Source: Candidatus Pacearchaeota archaeon
GTDB taxonomy: Archaea; Nanoarchaeota; Nanoarchaeia; Pacearchaeales; GW2011-AR1
Reading direction: 5' to 3'
DNA: 16,805 bases
Assembly (NCBI GenBank): GCA_002686195.1
Contig: NZAS01000093.1
Span: 3,410-20,214 of the forward strand
The notes beneath the pieces were generated by a model. The model made no database searches, had not been told where the DNA came from, and saw nothing but the letters and a program-made list of their open reading frames with translations. Of the stretch, positions 1 to 7,000 are shown in pieces; within the stretch, counting starts at the first letter, position 1; each line of letters opens with the position of its first letter. Position numbers and translations under genes: made by a program.

Positions 1-534
1 AAAAAAGCAGAAAAAAGAGCTCTTTGGACTAGCTTTGCTACCATGCTAGCCAGCGCAGCCGTGTTTAAAGGAATGGATGCGGCAGGCAAAAAGTGGAAAC
101 AACACAGAAAACGCGTTGCGAGCGAACATATTTATGGCCCCGGGGGGCCGGAATCGGCCGCAGGACCACCCATCCCAAGCCGCGGAACCGGCGCCACCCA
201 TCCGTCGCGTCCGGCAGCATCGGACTGGGAGGGACAAAGGGGGGGCGCAGTTAGGCGTTATGGCCTTGGAGGAGGTTACCAAGCGGGAGGGTCCGTACGA
301 GGCCTCTCGGCGCCCTCCTCTAATACAAACAATATTAGTATAAATATCTCCACTGGCGCAAATGATGCAACAGGTCGGAACGCTTCCCCAGAGCAGGGAG
401 GCCAAGATATCAATACTGATAATGGTAGTAGTTCCAAAGAATTTGCGAAAAGAATATCAGAGGCGGTCAAGCGTGTTATTGTTGAGGAGCAGAGAGTTGG
501 CGGAACTTTGAGCCCCGGAGGTAGGAGAAGGTAA
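1..534 (+). CDS. Tail tape measure protein, C-terminal fragment (probable)
   Basis: The reading frame is open from the first base to the TAA at 532-534, so this is the tail end of a longer gene. About 14 codons precede the first ATG at 43, and that ATG has no Shine-Dalgarno sequence. Seen in the visible 177 residues: a basic amphipathic start (KGMDAAGKKWKQHRKR), a Pro/Gly/Arg-rich linker, GGGYQAGGSVRG, a NISINIS strand and a final helix EFAKRISEAVKRVIVEEQRV followed by GGTLSPGGRRR. A Gly-rich linker, then a short beta segment, then a helix ending in '(R)xGG' at the C-terminus is typical of phage tape measure proteins. The position before the M-L-K-I-J genes matches lambda H. The role is inferred: spans the tail tube and fixes its length. 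The linker DNA is strikingly GC-rich compared with the rest. It could instead be another minor tail protein, because the diagnostic coiled-coil body lies outside the window. Confidence 0.6.
   Translation, partial: KKAEKRALWTSFATMLASAAVFKGMDAAGKKWKQHRKRVASEHIYGPGGPESAAGPPIPSRGTGATHPSRPAASDWEGQRGGAVRRYGLGGGYQAGGSVRGLSAPSSNTNNISINISTGANDATGRNASPEQGGQDINTDNGSSSKEFAKRISEAVKRVIVEEQRVGGTLSPGGRRR
121..300. other. GC-rich island inside the tape measure gene
   Basis: Counting by hand gives about 120 G or C in these 180 bases (about 67%), against about 40% just downstream (541-600). The stretch encodes the Gly/Pro/Arg/Ala-rich linker of the tape measure fragment. Runs such as CCCCGGGGGG occur here. The skew also leaves open frames on both strands, which I read as shadows. 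Confidence 0.7.
517..531 (+). promoter_or_regulatory. Ribosome binding site of the 534 gene
   Basis: GGAGG at 517-521 and AGGAG at 523-527 lie just before the ATG at 534, the second with a 6-base spacer. The ATG overlaps the TAA of the upstream gene by one base, so translation is probably coupled as well as independently initiated. This is one of the strongest Shine-Dalgarno sequences in the window. Confidence 0.8.
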
Positions 535-1502
535 TGGCAAAAAATGCAGTACCAAGCTATGAGCAGCAATTTTTTGTAAACGGTACGGGTTTATCTGGTA
601 TTCGTGATATCAATGCAGGCTATACTGTACCTGAAGAAAGGATAGACGCTTTAGGAGCTGGGTTTGTGCGCAATATTTATGCTGGACCTTTGCAGGGCAG
701 CATGTCTTTTGCTAGAGATATTTTGTATGATGATCCTATTTTAAGATTTACGGGAGAGTCTCCACTTTCGGGCACTTTAATATATGATACGGAGATGGAC
801 GGGGGAGGAGAGAAGGTATTAGGCTTTAATACTGGTTATTTGACAGATTATAGTGTGAGCTGCGATATTGGGGGCGTCCCTACCGTAGATTGTTCTTTTG
901 TTAGTTTTGGGCGGTTTGGTAGTGGCATTAGGGAAGGAGATTTGGATTGCTCTGGGCAGGCGCCTAATTCTGCTTTTGATTTCCAAAAAGAATATTTTGC
1001 CTTTGCTAATCAGGGGTCTATTGAGTGCGGTTTAAATCAATCTGGAACCAACAGGGTTGTGCAGGCCGCACAAAGCTACACGATTCAAAGAGATCCGGTT
1101 TATGACCTTTCCCAGAAAACTGCGTCTGATTTAACAGGGGGCGCTGGCTTTACGCCAGCTGAGGTGCTTACAAATTACCCTATAGAAGTAAGAACAAATT
1201 TTACAGTAGAAGTTGACGATTTCGAAACGGCCAATATTATGGATACGATACGAAGTGGTCATTATGAAACAATACAACTAAAAATCAATAAAAGCTCGGA
1301 CGGCATACAGAGCCTTGAAGATAATACAAGAGACACGTTAGAAGACAGTGTGCCAGAAGACCTCCTCGATAATGGGAGGCGCACGTTATATAATTTTAGA
1401 AGCGTAACGGGACAACTAATATCAGAAAATATCAGCACATCCATCGATGGTGTGTTAAGTGTAAATTTAGAATTCGTAGACTTTTTAAATAAGGAACTTT
1501 AA
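534..1502 (+). CDS. Tail-tube-like structural protein, paralogue A
   Basis: 322 residues, starting at an ATG that overlaps the upstream stop. No signal peptide or membrane segment. By eye it aligns with the 3198-4010 product in two blocks. Block 1 is residues 50-126: GPLQGSMSF against APLKGTLEF, FTGESPLSGTL against WTGEPLKGSL, and FNTGYLTDYSVS against FSSGYIKGLSFS. Block 2 is residues 214-322: YPIEVRTNFTVEVD against LPIRVTKENVRINM, and QLISENISTSIDG against QAFSQNISAGTNG. The alternating beta pattern with GY and P turns resembles phage tail tube or distal tail beta-sandwich proteins, but no family signature is decisive. Residues 127-212 and an acidic stretch at 255-280 are its own. It lies after the tape measure, whereas the major tail tube gene normally lies before it, so an accessory tube or tail-tip ring role is more likely than the main tube. 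Function is inference; paralogy is visible. Confidence 0.6.
   Translation: MAKNAVPSYEQQFFVNGTGLSGIRDINAGYTVPEERIDALGAGFVRNIYAGPLQGSMSFARDILYDDPILRFTGESPLSGTLIYDTEMDGGGEKVLGFNTGYLTDYSVSCDIGGVPTVDCSFVSFGRFGSGIREGDLDCSGQAPNSAFDFQKEYFAFANQGSIECGLNQSGTNRVVQAAQSYTIQRDPVYDLSQKTASDLTGGAGFTPAEVLTNYPIEVRTNFTVEVDDFETANIMDTIRSGHYETIQLKINKSSDGIQSLEDNTRDTLEDSVPEDLLDNGRRTLYNFRSVTGQLISENISTSIDGVLSVNLEFVDFLNKEL
1491..1495 (+). promoter_or_regulatory. Ribosome binding site of the fibre gene
   Basis: AAGGA with an 8-base spacer to the ATG at 1504. The upstream stop ends at 1502, leaving one base between the genes. Confidence 0.7.
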
Positions 1503-1503
1503 T

Positions 1504-3195
1504 ATGGGACAAATTGGTAGTTATACTGAGATGAGTGCCGCACCTGCGGTGGATGATTTGCTTTTTATAGCAGATGCGAGCAACAGCAATCAGATCATGA
1601 AGATTCAAACGGACACGCTTCATAGCGCGCCCGTATTTAAAGGAGGAGCCGCAGGGGGAAATCTGTCTCTGGCCGATGGGGATGGGGACATTGGCATAAC
1701 ACTTCAGGATGGGGGAAATGTTGGGATAGGAAATACGAGCCCTGCTTTCAAATTAGATATCAAGACAACAGTCTCTCCCACGGACACCTCTCAGGCTTTG
1801 TTGAGATTGTATGCTTCTTATTTGGATAGCTATCCTTATTTAGAGTTTCGAAATGATGTGCAACAGTATCGTATTGTTGGAGTAGATGGCCCAAATAATG
1901 ATTCATTTAACATTAAAGATGTCACTGTTGGCGCCTATCGCTTTACTTTAACAACTTCAGGAAGCGTTGGTATAGGAAATCCCGGTCCTACCTCTCGTTT
2001 ACATGTTGGCGATGGGACTGCTACTACTACCCCTAGTTTCGAACTTGAGGGAGGTACGCATAGTGCGGGTGGTCCTTATAGTGTCTATCTTTATTCTGAT
2101 GGTACTAATGGACCCGGAATTACATCTTCTAGTGCTCTGCACATAATGAGAAATGTATCAAGCGCTACCAAGAAAACTTTTTTTTATTATGATAACGGAG
2201 CTACTTATAAATCTCCCTTGGTAGTGCTTGCAAATGGGGCTACTCGACGAGTGGGAATTGGGATTCATAATCCAGATACTCCATTGCACGTAGAGGGTAC
2301 GGGCACAATGCTTAAGATTAATGCTACAAGTGGCAACTCAAGCTTTCAGTTATCAGATTGTTTTTTCATTAATGAGGCAGCAGCCGGTACATACTTGCAA
2401 ATTAAGGGTACTAACAATACTCCAAATCAAGCCAAAGGCATTGTTATTAGTAAGGGTACGGGATATATAAATATAGGGTCTAGCTGGCAAGACTCAACTA
2501 CCCCAGATTTTCTTTATCCTTTAGCTGTTGGCAATTTACATGACAAAAGCAGCGACTCAAGGGCAGCCAAGACAACCGCAGCCTATATTGCTTCAAGTAG
2601 CACTACTGGCGTGCGGCTGGCATTGGTGGCTAACGCTGCTAATGATGATACTGCAGCGATTGGGTACGCTTCCGCTAACCAGTTTAATTGGCTTGCTGGT
2701 TCTTTTGAAGACACTTCTGTAGAATATTTTGGCATTACAACACTTGGGGGTACGGCAGTTACGAGCCCTGATAATACTGCTTTTTATAGTACTTTAGAGA
2801 CTAACACTGTTTACATAAATGGAGCTACAACAGGAAACGCAAAAGGTGGTGTCAATGCCAGTAACACTCCAGCTGCATTTGGTACCGCGGTTGGTTCAGG
2901 GAGTGCAATTAATGGATCGGGTCAATATAACGTATCCGCTATTACTAGGCCGTCTACAAATGTTGCCCAAATTAGTTTTGTAAATGACTTAGCTGCTACG
3001 GGCGATGCAAGCACTTATACAGTTGTAGCCACTGGTTGGGATTCAGGAAACAGTCAGGTATTGTTTGGAGAGGCGACTAGTAAAGCTGCGGGAAGTTGCC
3101 AGATTACATTTCGTTCGGCAGGTACAACGCCCGATTTATATGCAACTACGGTTACATGGACATGGGCTATATATGGCGCAAAGCATAAAGCTTAA
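1504..3195 (+). CDS. Tail fibre-like protein with VGIG-P-LHV repeats
   Basis: 563 residues. The N-terminus has a pattern common at the head of phage fibre proteins (DDLLFIADASNSNQIMKI, residues 17-34). Three copies of a fibre repeat follow: NVGIGNTSPAFKLDI (72-86), SVGIGNPGPTSRLHV (154-168) and RVGIGIHNPDTPLHV (249-263). This 'VGIG..xP...LHV' motif is typical of phage fibres and other trimeric beta-helical proteins. The remainder is low-charge, Ser/Thr/Gly/Asn-rich and beta-predicted, ending in a strand-rich C-terminal block (residues 480-563). I see no intramolecular chaperone (endosialidase type) domain, so trimerisation would need another mechanism. It sits between two paralogous tube-like genes, which is odd for a fibre. 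Its likely role is host-surface binding or decoration of the tail. The exact ligand is unknown. Confidence 0.7.
   Translation: MGQIGSYTEMSAAPAVDDLLFIADASNSNQIMKIQTDTLHSAPVFKGGAAGGNLSLADGDGDIGITLQDGGNVGIGNTSPAFKLDIKTTVSPTDTSQALLRLYASYLDSYPYLEFRNDVQQYRIVGVDGPNNDSFNIKDVTVGAYRFTLTTSGSVGIGNPGPTSRLHVGDGTATTTPSFELEGGTHSAGGPYSVYLYSDGTNGPGITSSSALHIMRNVSSATKKTFFYYDNGATYKSPLVVLANGATRRVGIGIHNPDTPLHVEGTGTMLKINATSGNSSFQLSDCFFINEAAAGTYLQIKGTNNTPNQAKGIVISKGTGYINIGSSWQDSTTPDFLYPLAVGNLHDKSSDSRAAKTTAAYIASSSTTGVRLALVANAANDDTAAIGYASANQFNWLAGSFEDTSVEYFGITTLGGTAVTSPDNTAFYSTLETNTVYINGATTGNAKGGVNASNTPAAFGTAVGSGSAINGSGQYNVSAITRPSTNVAQISFVNDLAATGDASTYTVVATGWDSGNSQVLFGEATSKAAGSCQITFRSAGTTPDLYATTVTWTWAIYGAKHKA
1711..2301 (+). 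repeat. Three dispersed VGIG-P-LHV fibre repeats
   Basis: The coding copies lie near 1711-1767, 1954-2013 and 2242-2301. Each encodes [NSR]VGIG followed by a loop, a proline, and [LH]-hydrophobic residues such as LHV or LDI. Spacing is about 80-95 residues. The copies are conserved as protein but diverged as DNA. Confidence 0.75.
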
Positions 3196-3197
3196 GA

Positions 3198-4010
3198 ATG
3201 GCTAAATTCATAAAATATGAAAAAGCATTACTGGAAATTGAAGGCAAAAGCATTTTTGCCGAGAGTGCTACTTTAGGCGTTGAAGCGTCTGTTACCCCTG
3301 TCGAAAATATTACAGGCAGTGTTATCAGATATGCTCCTACCGCCCCCTTGAAGGGGACATTAGAGTTTAGTCATTATTTGACTGGAGCGCTGCACCCTTT
3401 TCTTAACCCTTTAACTGCTGTAGAATGGACAGGTGAACCGCTAAAGGGTAGTTTGGGTGGAATCGAATTTAGTAGCGGATACATCAAGGGTCTTTCTTTT
3501 TCAGTAAGACCTTTTGAGCCTATTGAGGTAAAATCTTCCTTAGATATTTATGGGGAATTAAGTGCAGAGGTATCTGGTAAAAGCGACAGTGCAATGAGAG
3601 GTACGCGCGAGGAGCTTCGAGCAATTGGACATGGTGCCCGCACATATGTCGCAGGGACCGATGTTGGATTGAATAACCATTTAGGGTTTAGTTATTCTGT
3701 GACCACTGAGCGTAACCCTGTAGTTCCAATTGGAAGCGGCCTTCCAATTAGAGTAACAAAGGAAAACGTAAGAATAAATATGAATGTTGAAGGAGAAGAT
3801 TTGGGGGATGTCTTGACCACTACGGGTTATGAGGCTACCTTGGATATTTATATTCACGATGTATACGCAGATGCGGGCGATACAGCTATTGGCCGTTTTG
3901 GGTGCACGGGACAAGCGTTTTCTCAAAATATTTCCGCAGGAACTAATGGTTACATGAGAGGGTCAATCGGCGTATCCCAAGCATATTTAACAGGCAAAAG
4001 AACAGTATGA
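3198..4010 (+). CDS. Tail-tube-like structural protein, paralogue B
   Basis: 270 residues, starting two bases after the fibre gene stop. Only a weak Shine-Dalgarno-like AAG precedes it. It is the paralogue of the 534-1502 product. The shared blocks are residues 48-120 (APLKGTLEF, WTGEPLKGSL, EFSSGYIKGLSFS, EVKSSLDIYG) and residues 182-257 (PIRVTKENVRINMNV, QAFSQNISAGTNGY). Both proteins also begin MAK. Paralogue B lacks the acidic insertion of A and is more compact, nearer the size of ordinary tail tube proteins. No signal peptide or membrane segment. The following gene starts within its last codons (ATGA overlap at 4007-4010), implying translational coupling. Likely a structural ring or tube component at the distal tail. 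The assignment to the tube fold is inferred from the pattern of strands, not from a recognised signature. Confidence 0.6.
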   Translation: MAKFIKYEKALLEIEGKSIFAESATLGVEASVTPVENITGSVIRYAPTAPLKGTLEFSHYLTGALHPFLNPLTAVEWTGEPLKGSLGGIEFSSGYIKGLSFSVRPFEPIEVKSSLDIYGELSAEVSGKSDSAMRGTREELRAIGHGARTYVAGTDVGLNNHLGFSYSVTTERNPVVPIGSGLPIRVTKENVRINMNVEGEDLGDVLTTTGYEATLDIYIHDVYADAGDTAIGRFGCTGQAFSQNISAGTNGYMRGSIGVSQAYLTGKRTV

Positions 4011-7000
4011 TTTTAAATTCCGGAGCAACCAGTATTCAAGGCATAGAGCCCTTTGCACTTGGGACTACTTATGAAAAAAATGACGTTGTTTATTTTAGCG
4101 GTTATAGCGTAGGTGCAACACAAACCACTTGCACAGAAGCTCAATCCGGCCATTATTATTATACCGGCAACACGAGTCAAGTGGCAGCAGCATCCAACAC
4201 CCCTATCGCCACCACTTCCAACTGGACACAAGATTTTTACTTTGAGCCCTCTTATGGGGCATCAGTGAGTTATGACACAAGTTATTATGGGGTTAAATAT
4301 GGAGACGGTTACTTTAATTTTCTTAATCGAAGCGAAAACGCCTTAAAAGCAACCTTTGATGTTTCATTTGAAAAGAGAACGGATAAAGAAACAAAAGCAT
4401 TGTTGCATTTTTTAGACGATTCATTTAACAAAGGGGAACGTCCAAGCGGGGGATATACTGGGATAAAGTGGACACCTTTCAGTCCATATGATTTAGAGGC
4501 AAGATTTTTTGTAGAGAATTTTGAGCATCAGTACAATTCTCCTGATGTCAATACGGTATCTACTTCTTTTTTTAATGAAACTAAAAGTTTAACTGATTGG
4601 CAAAGCTTTGCGGTTCCGTGGAGCGGTACGCGTCAAGATTATAATCCTACTGGAGCAGCGTACCATAAACACGACGCTGTCTTTTTTAAATCAACAAATG
4701 CAGCAGATTCTGTTGAAATGACCCCTTTGCAGTCTGGGTGGTATTATTTTACAGGGGATGCGCCTACAACAGGCATAAGTTCTGATAGCTATAACAGTCC
4801 GACAGGAGACGGGAGCCTTTGGGCCAAAGATCGTTTTTATTTTGATATAGAAGCGGGGTTAAGCATTCAACAAAACCCGCGTTTTACAAAACCTCAACTT
4901 CAAAACGAGTTTTATGTTAGAATGAAAGATGGGTTAAATAAAAATTTGTTAACCTTTTCTCTTAAGTTAACTGGACGCACAGACAAGGAGGCCAAGGCTA
5001 TCATTCATTTTTTAGAACATCACAGGGGTTCTGATTTAATTAGGTTTACATTGCCAGCCCCTTATAATTTTTCGGACAAGGTTTTTATTTGTCAAAGATG
5101 GAATCACTCATTAAAATTTAAAAACAATAATGATATAGCCGTAGAATTTTTAGAGTTTCCTATAGATTATTTAACGGCAGAGAAGGAGTTTAACACTTTA
5201 ATTACTGTGGTAAACAGGCCTGTGTTGGGAAGCAAGGGGGCGATTTCTACTCAACAAAGGCCAGAGAACGATGTATTTGTATCCAATACGGGCTTGTCTA
5301 CATACGTCGCAACAGGATTTTCTATGCGAACGGGGTTTTATTTAACCAATAGTGGTCGTTATGCTCTTGAAACGACGATTGAACGCAACGATGCTTTCAA
5401 GGCTTTTGAATTTCCTAGTGGAATAAATGAACCCATTTCAATTAATCCCGGCCAAAATGCTTTTATTCCGTTTTATTTAAATGGGATCATGGATAATATC
5501 TCGGGGCCCGTTACTAGTACAGGGCCATTTGGTGATGGGACTTATACTACCTCTCTTTCTATTAAGAGTGTTACTCAAGGAGATGGAGTAACAGATGTTA
5601 GCGGTCCAATTACACTAGGAATAACGGGATATGTGACGGGACTTGGGACCGGCAATGCGTATAGGGGGATTGTGGACGACAATCCGGGTCACCCTGAAAG
5701 ATTTTTAATAAAAACAGGGATTTATGACACAAGCTCAGGTTATCCAAGAAACCTTTTGACGTGGCGTGTACCTGAAAGTGGTTATTATGCGACTCGCTAT
5801 ACCATACAAAATTCAGAAGATAACAGTAACTGGACGGGCGTTGATTATTTTAATGTCAATTATCGTTATATTACAGATACGTACGGTGGAAATACTGTGC
5901 AAACTAACCTGTACACTGGAGCTATGGTACCCCCTAGTCTTATTGAGGAAGCCGGAGATCGTATACCTTTAGAAGATCCACTCAATACTGGGGTGCGACA
6001 ACCTAGTTCTTACATGCATACGGGGCTACTTGGATTTGACAAAGATTATTATTATAGAATGCGAGCAGAGTTTCAAGGGGTGGCTGGCAGCGTAGGCTAT
6101 AATTCAATGTGGGTGTATGGCAGCGGAACCAACGATCTTAACCAGATAGTATCTGAAGATGTCGAGACTGGATTAGCCGTTGGATCTACTACTTATACGC
6201 AAGATCGCATTAAAGTTCCTACCGGCCCCAAACAACCCTTAGTGATATATCTGGATGATCGTGAAATAAACATTAATTTGAGCGGTAAGTTTGATGAGGC
6301 GCTAGTAAATAGAAATATGGTTGAACAGGTCGGAGGGGAAGACGGGACCTCCCCTGCTACCGGGATATATGCAGATAATTTTACAGGCGTTCAATATGTA
6401 ATACGAAATAATTATGTTGTTGGAGCGGCTACAACCACCCAAGATGCGAACGTTACTCTGAGCAGTACTTTGGCAAACGGGGCATCAACTATGTCTATTG
6501 AGCCTGTGACTACCCTTCTTGAAAATGGGGATATTGTTTATTTTGGAGATGACACTTTCACATTAAGTGCTGATGCTAGTGCGGGAGATACATCTCTCGC
6601 TGGGACCGCCGTGGTAGCCTCTACATTAGCCGTGGGAACCGTGGGTACCTGTAATACTAATTTAGGTGCTATTGAAAATGGTTATCAATTATTAACAGGG
6701 GTTGTGAACCCAGCAGATGCCGGACCCGGAGCTGATCCTAATCTTCAAAAGCCTATTGCAGAAACCCCAACTATTCTCATTATGAAGGGGGCTTCTACTG
6801 TGGTTGGGAAAGGGGGGGATGGGGGTGACGCTGGGTTCACGTTTGTTGGTACCGACAAAGCAGATGCAACTGCTGCAAATAAACCTGAGCTGTCTTACAA
6901 GGTAGGCAAATTCATAGATCCCTCAGAAGGTAAAAAAGGTGGGGACGCCATTCGTATTACTCACAAAGACATTGCTAAATTTGAAATACAAAAAGATTAT

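Noticed and set aside
77..343. Overlapping forward open frame inside the tape measure fragment
   Set aside because: It lies within the GC-rich linker, encodes no recognisable pattern, and is explained by scarcity of stop codons in GC-rich DNA.
46..405. Antisense open frame opposite the tape measure fragment
   Set aside because: No ribosome site or domain pattern, and it lies opposite a frame with family-like sequence.
43..534. Reading 43-534 as a complete small gene starting at ATG 43
   Set aside because: The same frame is open back to base 1 and no Shine-Dalgarno sequence precedes the ATG, so a fragment of a longer gene is more likely.
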